Assembly (NCBI RefSeq): GCF_001949145.1
Contig: NW_019091647.1
Location: 147,259-164,750, forward strand
Direction of reading: 5' to 3'
Length of the DNA: 17,492 bases
Source of the DNA: Acanthaster planci
Lineage: Eukaryota > Echinodermata > Asteroidea > Valvatida > Acanthasteridae
Positions within the stretch are counted from its first letter, which is position 1; every line of letters starts with the position of its first letter. The notes beneath the pieces are model-generated. The model was given only the letters and a program-made list of their open reading frames with translations, was not told the origin of the DNA and searched no databases. Positions 1 through 9,723 of the stretch are shown piece by piece. A program made the translations under genes and the position numbers.

Positions 1-1080
1 TAATTTACTTGTGACTTCTATTCAGTAACTATGTTAACCACTACCTGCCAGGGGACCCGTTTTCGAGTGCATAGGCTTTATATGCAGAGCCAGGGAGCCC
101 GGACCAGGGACAAAAGAGTTGGGCCTTGTAACAAAAGACCGTGCTCAGCACAAAAGACTGAGCTGCTGGGCATTACGGACATTTTTTGTTCTCAGTAGTG
201 GAGATAATCCAGCCATGTTTTGAAACAGTATACCACGGTTTGAGGCATTTAGAGTGAGTGGATTACTACCGGGGACAAAAGCTCTGCAGCGATGAGCCAC
301 ACAGCACTGCTGCACGCTAATCTGGCCCCTATTGAAAAGAGGTCAGTAGTGCACTTTGTTGGTTTCAGGAACAAAAGAATCTTACATAACAGCGTACGAT
401 CTGGGCTCTTTTTCCAAGGCTACTGGCCTGGCTGAAATATTCAGGAGTCAATGAATTTTACCTGTCAGCTTTAGAATAGTGCCCAAAGAGTCCTTCATTT
501 TGGTATAAACGGCCATTAAATGAAATGATGAATTTTTGAAGAATTTGAAAACTGAAAATCTTGAAAATGACCTGGCATCTTGCCTTGCTCAAGAAAAATC
601 CACCCAGCAGCAAGTGGTTAATATAGTAGATTTGTAGAGTATAAAAACCCTGAAAGTGTGTTGAGAAGTAGAGTTGGAACATTGCGAGTCTGATGAGACC
701 AGTTTCAATGCTTTGAGCCTGTGAAGTGTTTCCGTGTTGAGAAAATACTTGATTTGTGAAGTATTTTGCTGCGGTGAAATACTTGTTAGCAAACAGGAGG
801 ATTATCCTCACCAACTCCTTGTTTGGCTTTGAGGAGCTTTGCATGAGGCGAAGGGCCACCAACCGAGAATTTGCGGTTTGGCAGGTGGCATTCATGGCCA
901 AGCGAGGCTGGAGTTGGCTTTCGAAAAGAAATTCCTGTCGTTAAGGGGTTAAGTCTGAATTGTCTGTGCACTTGGGCCAGGATGATTGCTTCGAGTTTGG
1001 TTCTGGAGACTCAAAATTCAGTGCTACTAACACTGACTAAAAACATCTCGCGACAAGTTAAGAAGATACTTTTACTAGTA
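1..1080. other. 5' flank or intron, no gene seen
   Basis: No convincing coding exon was found. Short ORFs overlap on both strands around 458-1083, have no recognisable domains and look like chance. The first 400 bases are richer in G and C than the rest and contain repeated ACAAAAGA words, annotated separately. Whether this is intergenic DNA, an upstream intron of the IQCE-like gene or part of an interspersed repeat cannot be told from the window. Confidence 0.5.
110..378 (+). repeat. Cluster of ACAAAAGA words
   Basis: The 8-mer ACAAAAGA occurs exactly at 110-117, 131-138, 150-157 and 371-378, with a one-base variant ending in C at 275-282. The first three are spaced 21 and 19 bases apart, about two helical turns. 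The spacing could mean a short degenerate tandem array inside an interspersed repeat, or a row of protein-binding sites. The reverse complement TCTTTTGT is loosely like HMG-box (SOX/TCF) sites but does not match their consensus exactly, so no regulator is assigned. Confidence 0.45.
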
Positions 1081-1266
1081 TAGTTGAACCCTGTTATAAA
1101 GAGGTCCTTGGGACTTTGTCTATTACCTTATTATAAAGGAACCTTGTATTTACTTTAGTACTTGTAAAAAAAAACCAGTAAAAACAAAGAAATGGGACCT
1201 AAACATTTCCTTAATATGTTAGCCGAATCTTGTTTTAACAGTTCTTTTGTTAACAAGGTTGGACTG
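1081..1266. mobile_element. Pogo/Tigger-like mini-transposon, degenerate
   Basis: The left end reads TAGTTGAACCCTGTTATAAA and the right end, reverse-complemented, begins CAGTCCAACCTTGTTAACAA. About 70% of the first 23 or so bases match by eye. Pogo/Tigger DNA transposons usually have ends of the form CAGT-GAAC-CTCGTTATAA and insert at TA. Here TA (1079-1080) precedes the left end and CA (1267-1268) follows the right end, consistent with a decayed TA duplication. At 186 bp it has no room for a transposase, so it would be a non-autonomous copy. The family name rests on the resemblance of the ends only. Confidence 0.55.
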
Positions 1267-2784
1267 CATTTTAAAAATTGAACACAAGGCTCACTTCGGA
1301 CCTGTTGAGCTACTTCTTTTTACGTGGCACAATTCTGACATTGCACACATCAATAGCTCGTTTTCCATGTGATGACATGCACTTGGTTACAGGTACATGT
1401 AATAAAATTGTACACGATGCTCGTGGGCAGTAGGCCTATATCGGCTCAACCATTTTCAGAAATGGGGTGTGAATACCTTGCGTTAATTGCACAATAATGC
1501 ACTTCACATGCACACAGTAGGCAGCGGTTGTGATGTCCCACCTCATTCACGTGTGCAATGGGTCCAGCCGATACACCAAGATTGAGTGCTGCAAGCCAAG
1601 AATTGTTTATGCACAGTACTGTACATGTACATGTATACATATACATGTTGGTGTACATGAATGAAGCATTTAAATAGACACACGTAGGTGCCGTGTTCAT
1701 GTTATCACGTGAAAAATGAGTGGTTAGTGTGTTAAACTAAAACGTCTGATTTTTTGTAAAAATGTGCCCTTCTTGTTCTAAAAACCATCTTTGACAATTT
1801 TGAAGGAGAGCGGTTGCAGTAGGACAGCTTTTTGACGGGACAATTTGGTAGAGAAGGTGTAATTCCATGATCAAGTAATCTGCCTAGCCTATCATTCAAC
1901 TTCAGCTTCAAGCATGGAGGAAAAGTTTGCTTTGGCCGGTCTCAAAACATGCAAAAGTTCTGCACAAGAAAGAGACTTCTAGTAGGCCTAGTTTCTAGAA
2001 ATTTTTAAATACTTTAGCTGTGATTTTTTGCAACCGACTCAAAACTGATGTCAGTACACGCTGTTGGCATGTGGAAGAGGGAAGCATGTTCCCACAGTTG
2101 TTTGTTCAGAGAACTAGGCCATGTCAAAATTCATTGGCTTTTGCCTGAAATTATGCAGGCACTGTACCTACCGGTATGGTAGCCACTACCAATCCTGCTG
2201 CTTAATTTTCCGTTTGTTTGTGCATGCAGCCGCAGCCGCAGCTAATAATTTGGATGAGGCAGTGTGTGATTAATCAGTAGTGCTGTTCGTTTTACTACAC
2301 TTTTCTTAAATTGAATGGAGCTTTGCCCTTTCCTAGCGTGTCCAGTAAATGGAACAGCCTCTGAACTACATGTGGTCTCAGACTGAGGGGTAAGCTTGGG
2401 ATCGTTTCTCGTGTAATTTTTCAGCAGTTCCCCATCTCCCATGGGGGGGAATGGGTCGGAGGCATTTAGGAGGGTCAGGCGGGGATGATCACCAATTTTT
2501 TTTTACATGGCCCTATATACATGTATATCTGCTGTTTTCATCGAAACTATTTCAGTCAATTGAAATATACATCAAGCCCATGCCGTGGGTCTAAACTTAT
2601 TTTTGAAATGTTTTTTACACTTTAGCTGCCTCCATTTTAATCAGGGCAACACACTTTTCCAGGGTCAAAATGGCTTTGACTAAATCCTTATTGTTGGAGT
2701 TCTTTGCAAACGAGACAGGAAAGTGAATGCATCACATCACACTTTTTCAAATCAAAATGGGGTGGCACAGACATCTGGAAGTTT
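1267..2784. other. Non-coding stretch, no gene seen
   Basis: No exon with good splice borders and no recognisable protein was found. It holds two TAGGCCTA palindromes (1431-1438 and 1983-1990), one TACCGGTA (2169-2176) and a run of TACATGTA-type words around 1620-1650. The ORFs here are short and AT-driven. Confidence 0.5.
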
Positions 2785-3147
2785 TGCATTGAGAACAGTG
2801 AGATCAGATATGGTTTTAATGTCTAGGTGGGGCACGGGTTTGGGTATTCTGTGGCGCGGCGCAGACATCTGTGACTCTTGCAAAATGCTGGATAGCAACC
2901 ACACTGAGCCGATGAAAACAACTGCAACAAGTGCTCACGTACATGTGTGCTGAACAAAGAAAAGATTGTGCAACCCAATTCTTTGACTGGCTGGTGCACG
3001 CATACGTTGTCATAGTAACTGTGTGCGGTGTGGTTGCTACCTGTCATTTTGGAAGAGTGCCGGATGTCCGCATCACCCCATAGAATACCCAAACCCCATG
3101 CCCTTCCTGGAGATTACATTGAGTCAATCTCTTTGTTCTCCTCAATC
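2785..3147. mobile_element. Foldback element with long inverted arms
   Basis: The stretch 2830-2905 and the reverse complement of 3026-3103 align over about 77 columns at roughly 78% identity by eye. They share blocks such as GGGTTTGGGTATTCT, CAAAATG and TAGCAACCACAC. Weaker similarity continues outward on both sides to a shared GAGAACA (2791-2797 on the left, 3134-3140 inverted on the right), so each arm is about 110-120 bp around a loop of about 120 bp. The arms explain why similar short ORFs appear on both strands here. No coding capacity or clear target-site duplication was seen. It fits a foldback or long-TIR MITE, with many transition differences between arms suggesting age. The outer limits are approximate. 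Confidence 0.75.
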
Positions 3148-3393
3148 AGCGACGACTCCTTGCAACCCGGGTATGTTTTTTTTTTTTGATCAAACTTGTG
3201 CCCTCAAATGTAGGTGGTGCAGTTTGTCTTTTGTCCCTTGCACCCATTGTTTGTAGGATTTACATGTACATCCTCAGCAGTCATCGAATGTCAATAATCA
3301 AAATTGAATATCAAACAGTTACTTGTTCAACATTGAATGTCGAATGTCAAATGAGGAATAAGCACATGTAAGTTGTTACTAACTTCACACTGC

Positions 3394-3487
3394 AAATTTA
3401 ACCCCCAGAACTGTGGGGTTCCATTGCTGCTATGCTCCCACAAATGTTGAACAATTGAACTCAACAGATCTGGGGGTATTCAAATTT
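3394..3487. repeat. Short imperfect inverted repeat
   Basis: The left arm at 3394-3414 (AAATTTAACCCCCAGAACTGT) pairs with the right arm at 3464-3487 (inverted: AAATTTGAATACCCCCAGATCTGT). There is one 3-base insertion and few mismatches. The loop of about 50 bases holds a smaller near-palindrome, GTTGAACAATTGAACTCAAC (3446-3465). It could be a tiny MITE or a hairpin-forming sequence; no function is implied. Confidence 0.5.
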
Positions 3488-3840
3488 CAGGCTCAAAATG
3501 CAAGGAAAGAGTTCCATATTGATAGGCCTTGGCCTGTGGACGCCTCCAATTTTATTTAATTTTGAATGGGCCTTACTAGAAACATTAACACACCATCTTC
3601 ACATGGCCAAAATGCTGTATACAATCAGCTAAAGAGCTGAAAAGAACTATTGGCATATATTTGGGCTAAACAACAATTCTCAGTGGTTTGAAAATGGAGT
3701 ACATGTATGTCACATGAAAAAAATTGTCTCTAAGCAGCATAGTCATTTTCTGCCATTTTGCCTTCTGACAGAACTTGGACTGTACCATTTTGGTATGGGT
3801 ATGTGGGTAATACAAATAGGAGTACTGTATGGCAGAAATG

Positions 3841-3913
3841 TTACAGAAATAAAGCTATGGGCACATTTTAATTTTTCATCTTCAAGGTGTGAATAAATGA
3901 TTACAGAAATAAG
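3841..3913 (+). repeat. Direct repeat, 60-bp spacing
   Basis: TTACAGAAATAA occurs at 3841-3852 and again at 3901-3912, exactly 60 bases apart. The sequence between the copies shows no clear further repetition. It could be a flanking duplication of a small insertion or a chance match in AT-rich DNA. Confidence 0.35.
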
Positions 3914-5261
3914 CGAAAACACATGAGAGACTTGTGGGGGAAACAGGTAAATTCCCCATCCAATGCATGTTATGTTGATTATTTTGTTATATATTACCCC
4001 TTTGGTGTAATGGTATGGTCTGAGCAACATGGCTGCCAACTTTGTAGCTGTTCAGAGGAGGCAACATTTGTGAACTAAAACTGGCAATTTTCAAGAGTCT
4101 GGTCTTTTGTAGTTAAGCCAGTTTGTCTTGGTTAAAAAAAATTCACTGTCAAATGCTGCTTCTTTTAATTTTGAAAGTGTTTTAGAGGTGTTGATTGTGT
4201 GTTGACAGTAATTAGACCGATTTTGATTAGCACTCAGGTTTAAAATGGGCGACAGTTTAGGGGGCTAGAAATGTGTAAGGGGGTTTGCACATGTGCAGCA
4301 TCGTGAACATCTAGTATCTGAGCTTTGTCACACCCATTTACAAGTGTGTGAACAGCTCTACAGCACGACATACATGTACATGACGTGGAGCCTTTGCCCT
4401 GCCATACACTGCACTCCCCTGCTTTCAAAACGTTCAACCTGATATCGGGTTTTCATGATGTTACATACACTTATGCATATATGTGCAGTGTGTGAAGCAT
4501 CTTGTGAATGGCCAAAGGTTACACGGTCCAAAATCTATACCCCATGGGTTTTAAAGAGTTATGACTTACATGTATATGTGTTTTTGATGGCTTTTTTGGG
4601 GGGGAGAGACTTGATTGAGAAATTACAATTTTGACCTGCAAACAAGGGACATTGCTGGGGCTGCATTTAGAAGTTCATAGCATTACGAACCATTACAAGT
4701 CAAAACCCTCAAGTCACACAGAGTAGCGACTTGGAGTTCTGTAAGTACTCTGGATTTACTGAAAGAAAGATTAATTCACTCTCCAACTCGAAATCCTGTT
4801 GGCAGATGAAGGGGACCCCCTAAGTTTTGTGTCATTTTAATCTTGCAAAAGGGTAGAAGCTGAACTAATGTAGAGCTGCAAGCCACTACCCTTTGTGACT
4901 TTCCACCCCAGGACTTTTTTGGGTTCTTAATGCTATAGTTTTTTTATGCAGCCCAGTGAATGTCAAATCAGGTACATTTAATGTATGTTTAAAAAAATCC
5001 AGTTTTTTAATCAAATTTCCCCCCATGCCCTCTAAGCTGATGTGCATCTCTTTATCTGATGACCTATATTTACATGTAGCAATGCATGGTTTTATTTAAG
5101 ACCATGGGACTGACTCTTTCCAAAAAAAAATTGGAGTTTTGTCACTACCCTCTCATCTTCCTGACGAAAATGATCCAAACACATCACTTACATGTACTTT
5201 GCATACATCACACAGTGCACATATGTCAGGTTCTGTATCACATACATGCACAAGTAATGCC

Positions 5262-5590
5262 ACTTCAAAGACAAATGAGATACTCAGATTACTTTGTAGA
5301 AATCTTTGCAGCTGCTCGGCTAAGGTGAAAGAGACTGCTTATAAAACCTTGGTTAGAACTAAACTAGAATACTGCACCAGCAACAAGGACCCATACATGT
5401 ACATGTACATGTGCCGTCAAGATCGCAATAACAAACAGGAAGCAGTTCAGCAGAGCGCAGCTAGATTTGTGTGTAGAGATTTTTGATGGAAAAGATATGT
5501 TTCTTCCATGTTGACGAAGTTGGGGTGAAAATCATTGGAGGAGTTTAGAGCCATTTCTAGACTCATTGTACATGTACATGTACAGATACA
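5262..5590 (+). mobile_element. LINE reverse-transcriptase relic (C-terminal part)
   Basis: The + strand frame beginning ACT at 5262 reads through a region typical of the end of the non-LTR retrotransposon (CR1/Jockey-type) reverse transcriptase. It gives LLCRNLCSCSAKVKETAYKT, then LVRTKLEY, then QEAVQQSAARFVCRDF up to a stop near 5484. After a frame change the downstream motif VSSMLTKLG continues, with a stop codon where the family usually has tryptophan, followed by KSLEEF-A-SRL. A TACATGTA run interrupts the frame around 5393-5412. Only about 110 codons remain, with stops and a frameshift, so it is a dead fragment. The catalytic FADD-type motif lies upstream and was not found. It is in the same orientation as the IQCE-like gene. 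Confidence 0.8.
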
Positions 5591-5606
5591 ATGTACATGT
5601 ACATGG
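5566..5606. repeat. TACATG palindromic microsatellite
   Basis: Two runs of the self-complementary unit TACATG (about 5570-5582 and 5591-5604) are separated by AGATACAATG. Each run is its own reverse complement, and together they can form a longer hairpin. It sits at the end of the LINE relic and may have grown inside it after it decayed. Confidence 0.6.
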
Positions 5607-5779
5607 GCAGTCCCTAGTTAGGCCCTATCTCAATTTTTCACCTTTTGTCACCTTGCTTGGAATACATATATTTTGAACTCAAATTTCACGATACTGCAAC
5701 GATATTACATGATGGTACAAAATTCAACACTACCTGGGAAGATTAGTGGAGAAATCTCAGTGATGCACTTTAATGGAAA

Positions 5780-6217
5780 GGGTCATTCCATGTCAAATCA
5801 CCCAGTGATTCATTTAGGTATAAGAGGTAATTTTGGATGAAAAAGCTGACATTTCAAGTTTTAGCGCGGTTGGACCAAGTTTTGGCCAATTTAGGTCAAA
5901 AATAAGCTTAACTATGATTTTTTAAATGACTCTGTCCCCTTTCAATTAGCTAAATTTGTTGATGCTGGTATCTTCAGAGAGGTGATAGTGTAAAGAATCC
6001 AAAGAAATTTCCCATTATATTTTATGTAAAAACAATTTGAATTTAGGACCTTTTGACCAATACTTTGACCTTGAACTAAACCTCGTGGATTAAGTTACTG
6101 GTACCTGGAGATGAACTTCAGTGAAAATTACAACCCAACAAGCTCTTACAAAATACTTGTATCAACTGTACTCCACATCTTTGTTTGCTTTCTGGGTGAT
6201 TTGACATGAAATGACCC
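5780..6217. mobile_element. MITE with 26-bp terminal inverted repeats
   Basis: The left end (5780-5805) begins GGGTCATTCCATGTCAAATC. The right end (6192-6217), reverse-complemented, is identical over 26 bases except for one substitution (TTTC instead of TTCC). The element is 438 bp long, AT-rich inside and has no significant ORF, which fits a non-autonomous DNA transposon. Flanks (left TGGAAA, right AGAAGA) do not show a clear target-site duplication, so the superfamily is undecided. Ends starting GGG would suit PIF/Harbinger-like or Kolobok-like elements, but that is a guess. The near-identity of the ends implies either youth or selection on them. Confidence 0.75.
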
Positions 6218-7949
6218 AGAAGATTTAGACAAGTGAAAAGATTGAGGTCATCTGACAGCTGTCAAAATGATATCTGAAAAATGATATCTTCCTTGCTTGA
6301 TCAAGTGATAGATGTAGCGATACAATCTAGTAACATCACTAGAGTTAGCCTGAGTCCCAAACCTGATACATGTAGATCCTGAATTGGTACCCACAACACA
6401 GTTCCTGTGAAATTCTATTTTGGCCTGATTTTCAGACTTTTTTCAAGTGCACAACTTTTTAAAAATGCACCCAAAATAAGAAAATAATTTTCTCATAAAA
6501 TTGTAGTTTGGTACTTGAACATGTATGTGAGTGTTGGTAATAATCAGAATTTATCATCTTCAAAGAAATTCTTATATGTGAGATTTCCTCATATTTATTA
6601 ACTGCACCACATTAATAGGGTACACTCTGCTGAAGTTTTCCCATTTCTGGACTCCACCAGTTTTGAATTTTGAATAATTTCATGGCATTAAAATTATTCA
6701 CAAAGGTTGAACAGTATGTACATGTATTGTAAAGATACATTTAAGGTACGAAGGAAATTCTGCCAAACTCCATACTTCCCACTGCAATTCGTTAAAGATC
6801 TATATACACGTTCATCTAGCACGCATACTCACACATGCACGAAATGCATAGGAACCGAGTGCCCTTATGCATGCGTGGAAGAGCTGTGGGCGTGAAGAAG
6901 TCACAGATAAGGCTGTGTCCGAATGGGCTTCCAAAGATACGGCTACGTGTACATGTAGGTCGATTGTCTGCACGTCTCCATGTACATGTATTTGTAATGG
7001 AGTGAAGACCTACATGTAGCTTCAGACAAATGCATAACTGACAGAATGTGGGCTGGGCTTGGAGGCCATTTCACTCATGTGCAAATGCATACTACCACAC
7101 GAACGTACATGAAGGTCGTTAACGATTGTGATGGGAAGCGTGGAGTTTTGCAGAATTTCCTGCAAAATAAGTTGTTTGCGGGCATATTTAGTAATTTTAA
7201 CTCAGCATTTATGGAATTCAGGATATAAACACTTGTGAACAACATTTTGAGCTGTCTTTGTCAGGTAAAAATGCGAGAAAAACTGTTGAAAAAAATTTTG
7301 CATAGTAGGAGGACTTTCATACCCTGGACGTTAGTCGCAATGTAATGTAGACATTGTCCAACCTGGGTTAAGCCTCTACAAACATACATGTAAAGAGTCT
7401 TCAACCCCAAAATTGTTAATCTTTAAAATCATTTATTTGACCCTCATTGTTCACCATGCTAGCAAAGAATGACAACTGATACATAGTTCATTAGTCCCTT
7501 ACTCCTGATGCTGTGACAGACACTTTGCTCATATTGTTTAGTGTTCACACTTCTACATTGACTACTGTTTAAATAAAAAATGACTAATGAAAGACTGACT
7601 GGTACTCCTTGCCATGTCTTGGTCATGTTTTTTTTAAATCCTTTTATTGCAGGTGGAGGGAGGCACTTTGAGATGACACCTGTTACTAGACAGGAATGAA
7701 CTTTCTGCAAACTTTGGCTGTCTATACAAAATACATATAATAGACAATTTTCACAAAGCCTGTTGGAACTTTTCGAACAAAATACTTTCAAAATTTGCGA
7801 TAATTGGGCTTTGAGAAGGTTGAGAGAAAACTGGTTCTTAAACATGCAAAAAACAGAATTCATAGTGCCCAATTTTAATTTTATTTAAGTATGTTGTAAT
7901 TACCTATTAAAAATTCTTAATGGTTTTTTTGTTTATTTTTCTGGACAAG
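6218..7949. other. Intron or 5' flank just upstream of the IQCE-like exon
   Basis: No exon was identified. Any upstream IQCE exon must end in phase 0 to join the exon at 7950, but no candidate carrying a convincing initiator codon was found. TACATGTA-type words are dense around 6940-7020 and at 6717. There is a small IR, CAATGT-AATGTAG-ACATTG, near 7338-7356. A weak LINE trace is annotated at about 7790-7872. Confidence 0.45.
7790..7872 (+). mobile_element. Possible short LINE RT trace
   Basis: Reading + strand frames gives NWALRR, then, after a frame slip, LRENW-FLNMQKTEFIV. This resembles the stretch after the catalytic motif in CR1-like reverse transcriptases (WL-ENWL-LN-KTE). Nothing convincing continues on either side, so a chance match is quite possible. 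The 137-codon ORF on the opposite strand (7459-7872) has no recognisable content. Confidence 0.3.
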
Positions 7950-8097
7950 GAATCATTTTATACAGAGGATTCCTTTTCTGATCTTTCTGAAGAGGAACTG
8001 TGGGTAGAATCAAGGGAATCAGGTGTAAGCCCACTGTCAGTGCGCCCTAAGAGTGCCCCAAGGGGCACACCAAGGAAGGCAGGATCCAAAAAACCAC
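7950..8097 (+). CDS. IQCE: IQCE-like protein, N-terminal exon (partial gene)
   Basis: This exon encodes 49 residues plus one base of the next codon. A pyrimidine-rich tract (7924-7942) leads to an AG at 7948-7949, and a strong donor GTAAGT follows at 8098. The peptide starts acidic and serine-rich (ESFYTEDSFSDLSEEELW) and ends basic and proline/serine-rich (SAPRGTPRKAGSKKP). Vertebrate IQCE has a similar order: an acidic -DSDLSA-TFDSD- start, then a basic -KPRK- region. IQCE, with EFCAB7, binds the EVC-EVC2 complex at the base of the primary cilium and helps Smoothened signal in the Hedgehog pathway. The start codon is not in this exon; it begins in phase 0, so a coding exon lies upstream, possibly outside the window. 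Alternative acceptors at ACAG or AGAG near 7964 would shorten it by a few codons. The family assignment rests mainly on the third exon. Confidence 0.6.
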
Positions 8098-8504
8098 GTA
8101 AGTGTTATGAAAAGCTACCATAATGTGACTCGGGAAGTAATCTTTTAACCCCTTTCTCAGCATGGAAAGCATAGCTGTAATGTCTTGGGCATGTACCGGT
8201 AGGTTATCGTTATCATATCAATAGTTTTGTTTATTTGGAAATACACTCACTTGGAACACGCGTTTATGAAATTTGGTAGCTGGTAGCTACTAGTACGTGT
8301 AAGAGGTGTGTTTGTTAAAATTGATTGTTGGCCAAATTCTGTTCCAATGTGCTTGTACACTACTTACAATTTTCATGTGTGCACCAGGCATGTGCTTGAG
8401 CCTGATTCAATAATTCTCAATCAGCCTGTTGTCTTTGCTGGTGAGGGAATGCTTCTGGTCAGGTACAGTGTACCTGTAGATCAAGGCATAGATGGTGTCT
8501 TTGG

Positions 8505-8530
8505 AATAATAATAATAATTATGATGATAA
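8505..8530 (+). repeat. AAT microsatellite with ATG tail
   Basis: Five AAT units (8505-8519) are followed by TATGATGATAA and then AAAGTGGACATATTTAAAAC. From memory, AAT-rich repeats followed by GTGGACATTTATA-like sequence are common at one end of interspersed elements in marine invertebrate genomes. This may therefore mark the edge of an old repeat; only the microsatellite itself is certain. Confidence 0.55.
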
Positions 8531-9090
8531 AAGTGGACATATTTAAAACATATCCGTCATATGTCCAACACAGTAGCCTTTTTCCACATGGACTTGGCAT
8601 TCAGGTTGGATTAGAGGGAGGGGGGAGACAAGATTCCCAGATTTGCCAAACAGACTCCATTTTCTCAGTGGAAGGTTACTTAAATGCTGTTCAACTGAGC
8701 ACACCTGAATTTGCCGTTGTTTTCTCACCCTGCCGTGAATACCTTATGGGGGAGGGTCACCTGTTAACCTGAAGGTGCATCAGATGTTTCCATATATCTT
8801 GAGGTACATGTAAATGATCAAGTTTGGTGTTTCTGCCTACATCAAGCAATATGCCATATTGATGAGCAAATTTTTCTTGCCTTCTTTTTGCATAATGTGA
8901 AAATCGATACAAACTCTTAATCCAAATTCTGTTACTGTACATTCTGCGTGTGAGATCATTCTGTCAGGGCATCTTCCATGTGACTTGATTAAAATTTGCC
9001 TGAAAAAAAATTCTTGAAACGTCTTTACCTACATGTACCACATGAAAGAAAGTAACTTATCGGCTTGATATCTGTAATATTTCTCTCATT

Positions 9091-9117
9091 GTACATGTAT
9101 CGGTACATGTACCGGTA
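9091..9117. repeat. Nested palindromes combining TACATGTA and TACCGGTA
   Basis: GTACATGTATCGGTACATGTACCGGTA contains a perfect 14-base palindrome (CGGTACATGTACCG, 9101-9114) that overlaps TACCGGTA (9110-9117) and follows another TACATGTA (9092-9099). Two of the three palindromic words enriched in the window meet here. Confidence 0.65.
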
Positions 9118-9723
9118 GCCTCTGACTGCCTCGGTGCTGTACCTTTTTTAGACTTGAAATCAAGTTGGTAATTGGCTGGATATAGTCCACCTTCCTCGCG
9201 ATGCATATGCGGTGCAGTTTAATAACACACATGAACGGTCAGTGCAACCTCACTCCCCAATTATGCCAGTTTGGCGGTGTCCCATTACTGACTTGAACAA
9301 TCCACAAGCACTTCTGTGCACCACATACAGGGCTTGCTACCAAAATTGGACAGAGCACTATGATTGGCTAAGAGTCCCGATTATATGAATACATGTATTT
9401 GTTTTAGGGGCAGTTTGATCAGTCAGTTGAATGTTATTAGCAACAACAACAGTTTTGCTCTTTGAAGAGGGTGTTTACTTTATTCTGAAAAGATGATTTA
9501 ACATAAAAGCATGGCTTTTTTACCAAAAAGATAGTTAATAGATTTTTTCATGAGTAGTTATGTATACTTTGTCTTTAAGCATTATATTAAAAGGGATACT
9601 ATACATGTACAAGATATAAAAGAAAGTGGCACTAATCAAATATATGAATCTATAGATATGAAATGGATGAGTCTCTTATGTACAGTAGCGTGACACTAAT
9701 GTTGGTGTTCTCCATGGAAACGT

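Larger units (their letters stand above)
3148..5261. other. Non-coding stretch, no gene seen
   Basis: No supportable exon. The stretch contains a short poly-T run near 3177-3187, a small inverted repeat (3394-3487), a 60-bp-spaced direct repeat (3841 and 3901) and scattered TACATGTA words. ORFs of 60-98 codons on both strands around 3714-4039 encode nothing recognisable. AATAAA words occur, as expected in AT-rich DNA, and do not by themselves mark a gene end. Confidence 0.5.

Noticed and set aside
7459-7872. 137-codon - strand ORF
   Set aside because: No recognisable product. The + strand of its 5' part has a weak LINE-like trace, so the ORF is probably an antisense shadow or chance.
8308-8772. 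154-codon + strand ORF in the intron
   Set aside because: It spans an AAT microsatellite (giving a run of isoleucines) and shows no recognisable domain or splice-bounded core; read as chance within repeat-like DNA.
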